From positions 51,418-102,569 of the forward strand of contig BFEA01000778.1 in the NCBI GenBank assembly GCA_003427395.1: a stretch of 51,152 nucleotides of DNA. The letters are read 5' to 3'. The stretch comes from Chara braunii. Lineage: Eukaryota; Streptophyta; Charophyceae; Charales; Characeae. The number at the start of each line of letters is the position of its first letter. The first letter of the stretch is position 1. Both the position numbers and the translations under genes were made by a program. Below are positions 41,437 to 51,152 of this stretch, in pieces. The notes beneath the pieces were generated by a model. The model was not told where the DNA came from and did no database searches. It saw only the letters and a list, made by a program, of their open reading frames with translations.

Positions 41437-43873
41437 ACCTCACGCCCAACGCGACTTCCTGATCGGAGTGAGATGTGGGCCTGGAAGTGCGAAAAGGGGT
41501 GTGCCAAGGATTTTTGGGAAAGTGGGGGTGGAGTCTGAGGTCGAAACTGAGATCTCCTATGGCAGAGTTTCAGGGGCATAGATGCAATAGAGCTAAGGGG
41601 GGCAAGTTCTTCAGGTCTGTTGGCGTTCGATATCGTGCAGCATAAGCCAGATGGCATGCGCGGTGCATTCAAGGTCGTCCGACCCGTCTGTTTTCGGGGC
41701 GGCGGTTCGGGGAGAGGCCCGCCCGAGATAGTTGTGTTCCCTATGAGTCGGACCATTGGATGCAGACACGTGGCGTCTGTCGTCGCGCGTTTGGGTTAGG
41801 CCTTTTAGTTTCAGGGGCTCGTTGGTTGCCGCGTCGTCGGCAATTACCGCAAGGCGTGCGGGGCCAATACGGGGCGATGGAATTCCACGGAACCACCGTG
41901 AGTTGGTGATGCGGGAGGAGGAGACGGAAGAGAGGGAAATTGGTAGAGATGACGACGAAGCTGGAAGATATGAAGTATTGTGTGTTGTCCGAAGTTGGAA
42001 AGTCGGGCCACTGCGGATCACTGGTTGTGGCACGGTGAAACTCCCTGGGGCACAAGCGATTCTCTGTTAGGCAGGGGAATTCCGGGTGTCTTTGCTTAAT
42101 ACATTCTCTCACCCAAGGGTCGAAGTACTCCGAGTCCCAGGAGCTCGGCATCTTATCATTGCAGGGTGACGAAACTCTTCTGCACGCATCTAACCGGCAA
42201 GGGACTTTCCGATGTGATATCAGAATCTCCTGTTCGTTTAGGTGCGTGGGGAAAGTTCCCACCTACCCGATATCGAAGGTGTCGAGTTCGTCAATGGTCG
42301 CGAATCGGTGCACGTGGATACGTGTAGGCTGCGCAGATCAGGTCGCGCTTACACGCATCCCCGCGAGGACAAACAATTACCCAATCATCTAATCACTCCG
42401 TGATCCCGTATACAATCGTTCCTGAACATGCACGGTGCTACTACACATCACGCATTGCAGCAACAATTAGTGGCTAAAAAAAAAGGGATAAACAGCAATA
42501 GAAGCAGTATTTACGACTAAGAAAAAGTTCCTACTATGCTCATGAGTGTATCACAATGACAAGCAAAGGCAAGGGTCTGGCAAAAGAAGATCAAAAAGCA
42601 TAACATTCATTCATCCATTCATTCGACAAAACACACAACAAACGAGATCGAGATCGGTCGCAAAACGAGTGTGGGCGGAAACCAAGCCAAGATTCTGAAA
42701 ACAAAAGGAAACGGGCGAATCGCCCTGAGCCGAGATCAAAATTTATATACAAAAGCAAGGAGGGAGACGAGACAAAGAAAATTGCAAACCACGTCCATCA
42801 ACCTCAGCTCCCTCTTCCTCTCTCTCTCTCTCCGATGCAGACAGTCCGTCGTCATGCACCAACCCACGAAGTCGTCACCCCGCTTAGTCCTCCTACACCC
42901 GTCAGGTTCGCACGCGCGCTACAGTCCGTCGTAGCCCCACGCGTCAACCCCGCGCATTCGGCACCAGCTCATCAGGTCGCACGACTTCCACTTCACTCAC
43001 CTCTTACTTCGCTCGTGAGCCGACCCTCACTGATCGTGCTACCCCGAGCTTCCAACAGCTGGTTAAGAGAGCTATCTAATCGCACAACCGGAATTTATAG
43101 CGTGCAAGCATCCGCGAAGAACACGGAATTGCAAGGACTTAGAAAGGGGATTAGAAGAGGGAGCACCTACGTTCTGCATGGCCAGACCGCGGCGTGGGGG
43201 ATGTAGCCACTCTCCACGCATCGATCCGAGCATGCAGGCCGTGGTGCTAAGTAGGCACAGCAGAAGGGAAAGAAGGAGCGAGAAAAACGAAGTTCAAGAA
43301 GAAAGATACAGTTACAATGGCGCCCGCCCAAAAATTACAGTTACGTGCAAGATTAAAGGCGCCGACTAATCAGAACTCCGTTGCAGCCGCAAAAAGAAGC
43401 GCGCAAGAAAGACAGCGCGCGGCAAAAGAAATCCCGAATTCCTAAATTCCTAAATTCCTAGCTAATGCAAAACGAAATACTGATTCCGAAAAGAAAAATC
43501 CGAAGTTTCGAGAGCCGTCAAGGCTCGACAAGATTCAAAAGAAGAAAGAAGAAAATTTGAAAAAAACGAAGCAAAAATTCCCGCGCGATCTCCGCGCCTA
43601 AAATCCGACAACAGAACAGGAGAGAAGTAACGTCAACCATTATTAATCGCGCTTGGTCGGCGCGACAGCCACTCAATCGGCCATCTCGGGACTTGCCCGG
43701 CCTTGAATCCAGCCATCTGAAAAGAAGCGACGGAAGAGAAAAGACGAAAAAGCGAGGACACTGATGCAATTTCCCTTCGATCCTGATCTCCCGTAATTGG
43801 CCCAACCTTTCCATCTTAGGACCCCTCATTGTCATCGCGCAGAAGATCGCGCGGAACAGAAATTGGTTTGTCA
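41437..43873 (-). repeat. 5' LTR of gypsy copy C
   Basis: Collinear with LTR A over its whole length. The outer edge is near GTTTGTCAC at 43,873 and the TATA box is at 43094-43099 (minus). It shares GCGCTTACACGCATCCCCGC and the short TC tract with LTR A. Region 41,741-42,262 is open in one minus frame (see separate entry). Confidence 0.72.
41741..42262 (-). CDS. LTR-internal ORF, 173 codons, unrecognised
   Basis: Uninterrupted in copy C although gag-pol around it is full of stops. A second in-frame ATG (NDKMPSSWDS) lies near 42,153. The following segment (ECIKQRHPEFPC) has a close counterpart in LTR A, where the frame is then broken by a stop. The C-terminal half is Arg/Pro-rich. It could be a leader-region protein of this lineage or a chance open frame in conserved LTR DNA. 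No domain is recognised. Confidence 0.3.
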   Translation of the reverse strand: MGTFPTHLNEQEILISHRKVPCRLDACRRVSSPCNDKMPSSWDSEYFDPWVRECIKQRHPEFPCLTENRLCPREFHRATTSDPQWPDFPTSDNTQYFISSSFVVISTNFPLFRLLLPHHQLTVVPWNSIAPYWPRTPCGNCRRRGNQRAPETKRPNPNARRQTPRVCIQWSDS

Positions 43874-44462
43874 CTGTGCACCAGTGGGGCCTCCTTGTCT
43901 CCCTGCCCCCCCCCCCCAAAACTATCCTATCCGGTGCATTGTCTTGATATCACGGCGGATAAGATCAAAACTCGAAAATCATCCGGTTCATCTGAACTTG
44001 CCAAGCATGCCTTTGGGAAGAGATGGTTGTCCCCTTTCAAATGGGTTGATTCCACAGATGACAACAAGATGTTATACTCAGACCTCATTAGGGACCACCC
44101 ATCCACCAGGCCTAGATAACTACAACTCGTTTCTGACAGCCACTATTGGCTGAGCGGGCCTGGTCATGGTGCGGTCCCAGGTTATACCCCAGACCCACTC
44201 AAGCCCTCTCACTGTCCTCCTTTGTTCTATGCACCCTACCTCCCTTCTGCTACTTCGGCGCTACTTCTCGTTTTAGCCGTTGCTTTCGAAGCCAAGTTGA
44301 GTAATGCTCTAGGTAACTGTTCATTCATTCCAGGTAGACCATGTGGAGCCGTTTCCAGTAGGTGCAGCTCCCCATCAATGGACAGGAACCATCCACAGAC
44401 AGGCCTCCATCTCGTAGGTGCTCTTACCACCATGAAACCCCAGGCTCCTAGGGGATGTTGTT

Positions 44463-44517
<55 letters not shown>

Positions 44518-44683
44518 CAGTGAGGGGATTCTGCAGACTGTTGAGGGTTCAGCCTCCTGATGAGTCGGTGAAACTCCGATGAAACAGTTTGTCACAGCCC
44601 CTCGTTTGTTGTCCTCTTCTCTCTCTCTGCCTACGGTTTACCGGGCAGTTCTATTTGTGACGATATATATATATATATATATA
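43874..44683. other. Spacer between copy C and the Helitron
   Basis: No firm gene. It has a short C run at 43,907-43,916, a (TA)n tract at 44467-44515 and a second TA tract at about 44,663-44,683 that is the Helitron target. A 112-codon plus ORF at 44222-44560 has a hydrophobic N-terminus but runs into the TA repeat and is weak. Confidence 0.45.
44551..44600 (+). ncRNA. Hammerhead-ribozyme-like core (candidate)
   Basis: CTGATGA (44557-44563) is followed by a stem GTCGG/CCGAT with a 7-base loop, then GAAA (44581-44584). A 2-bp stem III (AC/GT) around a 5-base loop leads to GTC (44591-44593) as the cleavage triplet. Core bases and spacing fit the hammerhead consensus, and very short stem III is known from hammerheads of Penelope-like elements. 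Stem I is poor next to the core: only GAGGG (44543-44547) with CCCTC (44599-44603) pairs, after an internal loop. I cannot tell whether it is active. Confidence 0.3.
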
Positions 44684-44693
44684 CTAGCTAAGC

Positions 44694-44726
44694 GCCCGCG
44701 GTGCGGGCGGTGCGGGCAATGCCCGC
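44694..44726 (-). terminator. Helitron 3' terminal hairpins
   Basis: GCCCGC-GGT-GCGGGC (44694-44708) and GCGGGC-AAT-GCCCGC (44712-44726) are two perfect 6-bp hairpins separated by 3 bases. Helitrons normally have one such hairpin as the rolling-circle stop signal. The inner repeats also allow alternative pairing between the two. Confidence 0.8.
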
Positions 44727-45103
44727 AAAAAAAATAAAAAAAAATGAAGGCCCAGAGAAAGCTGCAAATTTCATTTCATTTCACCACTATTAACGAATTC
44801 AAGAAATGGAACACGCATAGACAGACAAAGAAAGGGAGGGAGAAAGAGAGAGAGAGGGAGGGAAAGAGGAGAGAGAGAGAGCGAGATATGGAGACACACA
44901 AAGACAGAAAGAGAGAAATCAATAAAAGAGCAAAGAATAAAAAAAGATCAATATTAGTATAAAAATAGAAGAAGTTTAACATGAACATTATTGACGCATT
45001 AAAGTTAGCAAGCGGCCGCAGTATGATCAAGGCACAATGATTGCACAATGGAATCGACCTTAACGTAAAAAAATGTAATACTGTCAACTCAAAATTATTT
45101 TNT

Positions 45104-45172
<69 letters not shown>

Positions 45173-45247
45173 TTAATGTCTTTCTTCCTATCTTTCTTGC
45201 AAGGGCCTACTCAACCATAACTGAAGCTGATCATAAAAAATATGTCA
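44727..45247. other. Helitron 3' non-coding region with microsatellites
   Basis: A-rich start, interrupted GA tract at 44,826-44,885 and pure (CT)n at 45105-45167 with one ambiguous base at 45,102. No coding sequence beyond repeat-derived ORFs. Confidence 0.6.
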
Positions 45248-45477
45248 TTAACGTAACGCTTCGATAAACAGTGAATCAACAACTTTCTCTCTCCTATCTC
45301 TCTCATAAGACCAATCAACTTCCTTCACTGGAACGATACTCTTGCAGCACCTCACGAACAGAAACTTCTTGCAACACTTTGCGACGATACTCGTGAAAAG
45401 TTCCGAATCGACTTTGTCTTTGCCGATTGTAATCAAGGTAAATTGCAGCGTCCACACATCTTCAAGTGTTCATGATC
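45248..45477 (-). pseudogene. Frameshifted tail or small ORF after the 496-codon ORF
   Basis: A 69-codon ORF starts 2 bases after the stop of the large ORF, and its frame is open a little upstream of its ATG. It is rich in Lys, Val and Cys (AKCCKKFLFVRCCK) and reads like real protein. A single frameshift near 45,465 would fuse it to the large ORF, so it may be that protein's original C-terminus. Confidence 0.4.
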
Positions 45478-46952
45478 GTATTTAACGATGTTGCTGCTTC
45501 CACAATATCTCGCACCCTGTGAGAACTGTCAAGATAGGACAGGTGTGCAAGTATCTTTTTAGGACCAATAGATTGAAAAGAGTCGTACATAGCGATGTCA
45601 AAGTCGGAAGAACTTGGTTGTTCCAAGCGTCCTGTATGGACATGCAAATGGTTTGTTGATGGCGTATCAGCGGGCAGAACGGAACTCATAGGAGACGGAG
45701 TAGGCCGAGCGGTCGGCAAAGCAGAAACAACAACAGAAGGAGTGACAATCGCGGTTGACATATTGGAGGGCGAAGCATAATCCGCAAGACGTTGAAAATT
45801 TAGAGGAGACGTTGTTTGAAGGGGAACTCTAGGGACCGGAGCAGAATGAGGAGCGGAAGAAGCAACAATGGGAGGAATCCTTTTGAGAAGCTGCTCTACA
45901 CGTGTATATTTGTGAAAGGCTTGCGGAATGGTCCCTTCTGTCGGACAATGCGGCAAATGAAACATCATCCTAGCAATCTCCTCATTAGACAGAGCGATGA
46001 ACTCATCATTCAAAAGCGATTGCAACATGGAAGAAGCCTCCAAATCCAAAACATTCAACGGGTCTGAAGGAAGAGGAGATCGCCGCTCCAACCGCATATT
46101 AGTGAGTTTGTTTATTTTCCATTCCAGGAAATTTTCCCATATTCGTCCATCTTTTACAACTGTGGCATTTTTGACAAACATCTCAAAAAGAACCTCAGTC
46201 AAGACATTTTGGATGGCAACCTTCTTCGCATCGTCAAACCATCTAGCAAGGTAAGCGCGAGGATTCAGAGTGCGAATTGCGGGTGCATCGTTATTATCAG
46301 GCACCACAACAACGCTGGGACGATTTTTTGGTCGCGATGTGCCGCAAACATGTCTTTCACGTCCACTACGTTGAGATTGCGAAGACGAATCATTAACACG
46401 TCCACGTCCAGCAAGCGGTGCACAAAACGCTAGAGATGCAAGTGCATCATCAGGCAACTCAAGCAGTGTTCTTGCAATCTGAGTTGCCGTTTCATTAACA
46501 ACAGGTTGTCGTGTCACTTGATTATCAGCAAACGTAGCCTCGAGCATATCGTGCGAACTCATAACATTAGTTTTGGCACCACGTCTTTTTCTTCTCTTGA
46601 ATGTAGAATGAACGCAGTCTTCTTTTGAATCACCCATAACATCATCATCATCGTCATCAACAAATGTAAGCTTCACAGGCTTACCCGACCGAGCTCCACA
46701 CGAACCATCCCCATCACCACAACAAAGATCACCATCCCCGTCCACAACCATTTTTTCAGCACCATCAAGGGTATTCACTTGCGAACATCCACGATCAACA
46801 TCACTAACAGCACGATGATCGTTTCGAGCACATTCACTTCCAAGATTCACCGACCTTTCATCGTTTTCACTTTTCTTGGACCTCTCAGAACTTTGGGCTG
46901 CAACTTTTGATCCAACATTCGTATTTTGTCCAGTGATATTGCTGGTTGTCAT
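45462..46952 (-). CDS. Intact 496-codon Helitron-borne protein, unknown function
   Basis: This is the longest intact ORF in the window. The frame stays open upstream to about 47,003, where TTCTTTCTTTGTAG looks like a 3' splice site, so ATG 46952 may not be the true start. The N-terminal 130 residues are polar and acidic, with an Asp run at 99-104 and a basic KRRKRR at 119-124 that fits a nuclear localisation signal. Residues about 225-290 are rich in Trp, Phe and charged residues and may fold (RAYLARWFDD, IWENFLEWKI). Residues 300-350 look helical. Residues 360-450 are Pro/Ser/Thr-rich and probably disordered. No enzyme motif is seen. Same strand as Rep-helicase. It could be a nuclear or DNA-binding accessory protein or captured host sequence. 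Confidence 0.6.
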   Translation of the reverse strand: MTTSNITGQNTNVGSKVAAQSSERSKKSENDERSVNLGSECARNDHRAVSDVDRGCSQVNTLDGAEKMVVDGDGDLCCGDGDGSCGARSGKPVKLTFVDDDDDDVMGDSKEDCVHSTFKRRKRRGAKTNVMSSHDMLEATFADNQVTRQPVVNETATQIARTLLELPDDALASLAFCAPLAGRGRVNDSSSQSQRSGRERHVCGTSRPKNRPSVVVVPDNNDAPAIRTLNPRAYLARWFDDAKKVAIQNVLTEVLFEMFVKNATVVKDGRIWENFLEWKINKLTNMRLERRSPLPSDPLNVLDLEASSMLQSLLNDEFIALSNEEIARMMFHLPHCPTEGTIPQAFHKYTRVEQLLKRIPPIVASSAPHSAPVPRVPLQTTSPLNFQRLADYASPSNMSTAIVTPSVVVSALPTARPTPSPMSSVLPADTPSTNHLHVHTGRLEQPSSSDFDIAMYDSFQSIGPKKILAHLSYLDSSHRVRDIVEAATSLNTIMNT

Positions 46953-47109
46953 TGCTTTCCTCTTAGCACGAGTGTCATACTTATGCGGAATTCGGGAGTC
47001 ACCTACAAAGAAAGAATATGACGGAAATTATTTTGGAACGTGATGACTCGACAAAAAAAAAAAAAAAAAATGACATCTTAAAAGTTCATGATATACAATA
47101 TTCTTCGTA

Positions 47110-48464
47110 AAAAAATTCTTATCAGGCAACGCAACACGGATGTTGTTGGGACGCGTGTTATCAGGTTGTTACTCATCGGAGCCTCGTCCCAAACAATCAA
47201 GTCCGCACGGCGGATAAGCTCCGCAAGATCACCTTTGTTTCGGAATAAAAAAGAGACGCGTGTTATCAGGTTTCAAAGGTGCATGAAACCGTGAGTGAAA
47301 AGTTCGACCACCCGTCAAAAGAGTCTCCGCTATCCCACTGGACGCGACGGCCAATGCAATGCCAGAACGGGACCTAACGCCGGCCAAAATTATTTCAATG
47401 CAAAAAGTATTTCCTGTTTCAGCAGGTGCATCGACAAAAACACGCAACGGTCTTTTCTCTTGCACAGACCGAACAACTCTTTCCACCAAAACTCGTTGAC
47501 GTGGACGAAGACGTCGAAAATTAGAGTCATATCTGCGTTGCATTTCAATCGGATTATATGACAACTCGTCATTTAGAATGAACGACACCGTTCTTCTCTC
47601 GTAATGTCTGATTATGTTCTCATCAATTGTTTCCCCATCTAGCATCGGATAATGAAGGCAAAAGTGACAGATGTTTTTTCCAAACTCGTGCAAAATCCGA
47701 TCAACATGGAATAACACCAACGATTGCAAAATGTTCGGGGGAACGATTTCACAGTCGTGGCGATACTGAAAATCGTCAGACATCTTATCCCAATATCGTT
47801 CGAAGCAACGGACCGGATCGTTCACTGGACCAAACGTGAGAAGCATGACAAATATTTTACGAACTACTTCAGGCATGTAATGTGCAGCGGCTGTGTCTAT
47901 GCATTGATCGTATGCATCGTCCGTTTGCAAAAGGCCCAATCGAAGACACACGGATCGGAAAGAGTCGTATTCCACTCCGTCCACTGTACGAATTTCAGTA
48001 AAGGAGCGTACCCCACGAGAATGTTCATGGTTCAACAACAGGCGCAGATAAAATCGTTTGCCTTCCACAATCCTCACATGATGCAACCAAGATATCTTTT
48101 CGAAGGGACCACTTTGAAGATCACGCTTTCTTCGGTTCCACTTCTTATTTTTGTTATCCCACACATGAGTATTAATGATCTCTACGTATAGAGGAAGTTC
48201 GTCTTTAGGAACATGCTCATTCAAAGAGTTGTGTTTCATCCATGCCTTCAATTTCATTTTCGGGGGCCCTTGCAAAACAATGTCATGCTCAGTGCCAGGT
48301 TCGAATTGCACTTTTTGCATGTTTTCAAGATGCACGGGCAATCTTTCGACCGCGGGCCATTATTCCGCAACGTCGAACTCAAACAGACGCCAGCATGCTT
48401 CGCATGCACCTACAACACGCATATCTTGGTACAATTTGACCTCGTCGATCGGTGCATTATGATC
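47110..48464 (-). pseudogene. Helitron central region and Pif1-like helicase, truncated
   Basis: Contains the region after Rep (RFYLRLLLNHEHSRGVRSF, ending in FVMLLTFGPVNDP) and the start of the SF1B helicase. The Walker A site reads APAETGNT, where family members have GPGGTGKT, so the key Lys is Asn. ALAVASSGIAETLLTGGRTFH (motif Ia area) follows. A frameshift in a T6 run near 47,225 precedes the Walker B stretch LIVWDEAPM, after which homology stops near 47,110. Motifs II to VI beyond that are missing. Stops lie at TAA after VCE (48465) and TAA after VAE (near 48,359). Confidence 0.8.
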
Positions 48465-50375
48465 TTACTCACAAACCACAGCACGATCACACCCTTTGTA
48501 CACGTACTTATACACGTACTTGCAGGCCTTCACATTAGCACAATATTCAACATTTATGTGGCAATTAAACCTCATTAGCAAGTACGGGTTATAAGAAACT
48601 ACACGCCGATTGTCGTAAACGACTCCATTTTGAACAATCGTAAAACCACCGTCACTTTGTTTCCTTCTCCTATACAAAGGGTACGTTTGTTCGTCTTTGA
48701 ATGTTGTTGTTGAAATGAAGTCTTTCGGAAACCCTTTTGTGCATTCTCCATCCTCCGTACACGAAGCGTCGCGTTTCTTCGTTCCGCAAATCCCGTGCAA
48801 CATGAACTTCGTCACCCTTTCTCTCAATTCCCCTTCCGGAGGAATCTTTGCACACACCACATTGTCAACAGCATCCGCATCTCGAAATTTATCATTCGGA
48901 TGCAATATATGTGCGTGTGGTTGACCTCTTTTTTGAAACTCTACCACATATAACATTACACTCACGCTACCAAAGATCCGTTTATTCTTTATCTCATCAA
49001 CCAGTTGTGCAAGATAACCTTTGAGCACTCGCGCTAGAAGATTCGGTCTGTCTTAGGACATTGACCTGGCAACAGGGCTTGTTTAATCTTCGGCCAGTTA
49101 GTGTTGCACGTCATAGTGATGAAAAGATCCGGTTTTCCGAATCGCCTCACAATCGCCATGCTGTCGTGATATCTTTCACTCATATATCGGGTTCCCCCAG
49201 TGAATGTTGACGGCAAAACCACTTTTGTCCCAACACTATCACCACGTCGATTTTGTTGCACGGCGTCTCTTAAATCCTCATAATACTCCGAGCGCAATTC
49301 TTTCTGGTGGAATCTCACCCATTTTAAGCGGAGGGATTCAACTTTAGCGTACGCCATGCAACAAAACTCGTGGAAGAGACGTGCTGCATAAAGGAGATAA
49401 GGTATTTCACCATCGCGCTCGTGAAGGTGAAAAGCATAGTACTCCTTGGCACTAAGTCCTTACGGGCATCCAGCTTCCGAGGCATGTTGAACAAACCAAC
49501 TATCAATTCCCTCCAGGAAAACTAAAACAAACCTTAAGCAGTCGTGCGCTCGAGAACATTCCGGAACCACAACCGTCTGCCGCTCACCCGGAATAGGAGC
49601 ACGCAAACGAATCTCGAGCTCACGAGGAAGGAGTTCATCTGCCATCAGAACACACACCTCATGGAAACCCATAGGACGGTTATAACGCTTTGGATGTTCC
49701 CCATCAGGCACGGCATCCGGATTTATGACCAACTTCCTCCCGTTCAATGCTTCGAGCGAAAGGTCAGCAACCGTCATAAAGTCCTTCACGTAATTGTTAC
49801 ATCGTTGTAGCAATTCGTGAAACCTTCTCAAGATGCGTTTTGTTCGATCAAGTTCGCCATCTGATGTACCTGCAGGTAAGTTAAGGAAGTCTACCCTTTG
49901 ATCAATCGCATCGTCTAAACGTTGAGGATCGTGCAAGTACAACTGTGCAAACTGAGGACGTTCCCCTTCCCTTACAGCCAATGCACCGACCCGATGAAAG
50001 ATTGGACCTTGAGCCCGAAGTTGGCCTTGGAATCCTTGAACACCATTGCTCGGTTGCTTCAGTCGTGACGATGCGAGGGCCAAACTATTATTAATTACCC
50101 TCGCATTGTTTTGAAGGAATCGACCGTCCGAAGATTGAGACGTCCAAAGAGAAAGAATCTCATGCTCCGGGGAGCCTTTGTAAGGCCGCTCTCATAAAGA
50201 ACAACGTTTCGCACCTTTTCGGCAACAGATCTTTGTCCATATTTTTTTCATGACGCCGCAATTTGGCACCACAATAGGTACACGGATCTCGACCACCAAG
50301 GCCGAACATCTGAACAGTGCTAACATTCCCAAGAATCGCCAACGTGCTCTCAACCGCAGCATATGTTGTCGCCAC
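48465..50375 (-). pseudogene. Helitron Rep (HUH endonuclease) region, broken
   Basis: From the right: a zinc-finger-like CTYCGAK (near 50,275), the family N-terminal block (FHRVGAL, FAQLYLHDP), then the Rep domain. The HUH motif is intact as PHAHIL (HAH at 48909-48917) within EFQKRGQPHAH, and the two catalytic tyrosines stand four residues apart in KYVYKYVYKG near 48,500-48,520. So the nicking and strand-transfer residues survive. The gene has a stop at 50160, a TAA at 49460 and a frameshift near 49,040 between the LPGQ and RPNLLARV stretches. Confidence 0.85.
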
Positions 50376-51152
50376 AGGTGCTGATGGGAATGCATTAAGA
50401 TCAGGACCCTAAATATCACACGAATTGTTCATTTCTTCTTCGTGACTATCCGGCTCATTAACTTCACAATTGTTCACTCAATTTCGATTTCTTATGGACG
50501 GATTCTGCGATTGCCTCGCTCGAGATGACAGACTTCGCGACTGCCTTGCCCGGGAAGAACAACTCCGCGATTCTCTCGCAGGAGAAGATGTTCTCCTCGA
50601 TTGCGCAGAGGTGTTCGCTCAAATTTCTCGAATGATATTCACAGCAAGCAAACTTCGCCGCACACCCCGTACAAAAGTTGTATGAGCACGCACATCTTCT
50701 TTCCTCCTGTGATTCTTAAGCGCAACTCTCAATGCACACATACGTTTAACATGAACGTTTGGTTGTCTTCCCTAACTTTTCCTTCGTTTTGAAATTAAAC
50801 ACAACGTAGAACACTTGTTCATTCACGTTCAATCCATCGACTTGTTGAAAGACCTTCGGGTTCGACAACTTTGGGAAAGTGGTCGTCCGCGTTTGCGGTG
50901 TTCGTGTTATGATGGCATCGCCATGTCACTCGTAGAGCGACAGGGAGTAATATCCGAAGGTATACGCACTCTCAATCCGTGGTTGGATGACGAAGAAGGG
51001 TCATCGAACAAAGACAAATCGACTTCACCTGGAACAGAGGAAGGACACCGAGTACATTCTGATATCATCGGCGAGGACAGCAAAGGATCATTAAGAACTC
51101 TTTCAAAAGGGCGATGGCGTTTGCGACGTTTCCACGGAACATGCAAGGACCT
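50376..51152 (-). other. Helitron 5' part, unclear
   Basis: An Arg/Ser-rich minus-strand stretch near 50,480-50,620 contains a repeated SRARQSRS-like word, and basic residues continue to about 50,750. A 79-codon minus ORF (50907-51146) starts with a basic cluster. Both may be N-terminal parts of the Rep-helicase protein or 5' cargo. The 5' TC end of the Helitron is not in the window. Confidence 0.35.

Larger units (their letters stand above)
36831..43873 (-). mobile_element. Ty3/gypsy copy C, 3'-truncated
   Basis: This is the best preserved copy. LTR (43,873 to about 41,437), primer binding site, gag, protease, RT and RNase H lie in one unbroken frame, interrupted only by in-frame stops. The second ORF starts but ends at 36,831 just after the PHD-like finger, where a Ulp1-like remnant takes over. 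The integrase half of this lineage is at 30,636 on the other strand. Confidence 0.85.
44684..51152 (-). mobile_element. Helitron, 3' end and coding region (5' end outside)
   Basis: The element reads on the minus strand and continues past the window. Its 3' end is CTAG (44684-44687) followed by host T in a TA repeat, preceded by a GC-rich hairpin 6 bases upstream of the CTAG: the standard Helitron terminus. Inside are Rep (HUH, two-Tyr) and Pif1-type helicase remnants, and downstream of them a long intact ORF. Rolling-circle transposition by the Rep-helicase protein is known for this family. Rep and helicase here are broken, so movement would need another copy. Confidence 0.85.

Overview
This is a eukaryotic, repeat-dominated window. 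I see no intact host gene, no operons, no rRNA and no convincing functional tRNA. The element types and a tRNA-iMet-type primer binding site suggest a streptophyte (land plant, or a charophyte alga such as Chara). That assignment rests on family resemblance only.

Layout: 1-4.55 kb is mostly unassigned DNA with diverged duplications, a 73-bp tandem repeat and one weak ORF. 4.55-12.96 kb is Ty3/gypsy copy A on the minus strand: LTR, primer binding site, gag, protease, RT, RNase H and a PHD-like finger. It is split by an 806-bp hAT-like element with a perfect 8-bp target duplication. 12.96-20.0 kb holds tRNA-like remnants, a 303-bp foldback, a 121-bp tandem repeat, an array of small hairpins with conserved loops, a TATA box and GC-rich DNA. 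20.0-25.1 kb is gypsy copy B (minus), interrupted by a palindromic MITE. 25.1-27.0 kb is AT-rich with a GGGGTAA minisatellite. 27.0-30.6 kb carries a decayed minus-strand gene or gene pair: a protein with a methyltransferase-like segment, then a Ulp1 (C48) cysteine protease. 30.6-33.0 kb is a plus-strand gypsy integrase followed by an unrecognised ORF. 33-35.3 kb is tandem repeats and microsatellites. 35.3-36.8 kb has two more coding remnants, one Ulp1-like. 36.8-43.9 kb is gypsy copy C (minus). From 44,684 to the window end is a Helitron (minus) with its 3' end, Rep and helicase remnants, and an intact 496-codon ORF.

How the parts relate: the three gypsy copies belong to one lineage. All keep the 5' LTR with a TATA box at the same place, and all have lost their 3' ends. 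Copies A and C show one frame from gag to RNase H. A second ORF (PHD-like finger, then integrase in the family) starts at an ATG overlapping the first ORF's UGA. Copy C stops, and the plus-strand integrase begins, at nearly the same point of this shared element. This suggests one gypsy element was interrupted by a Ulp1-bearing element and then partly inverted. Most breaks are single in-frame stops or one-base frameshifts, several of the stops fitting C-to-T decay.
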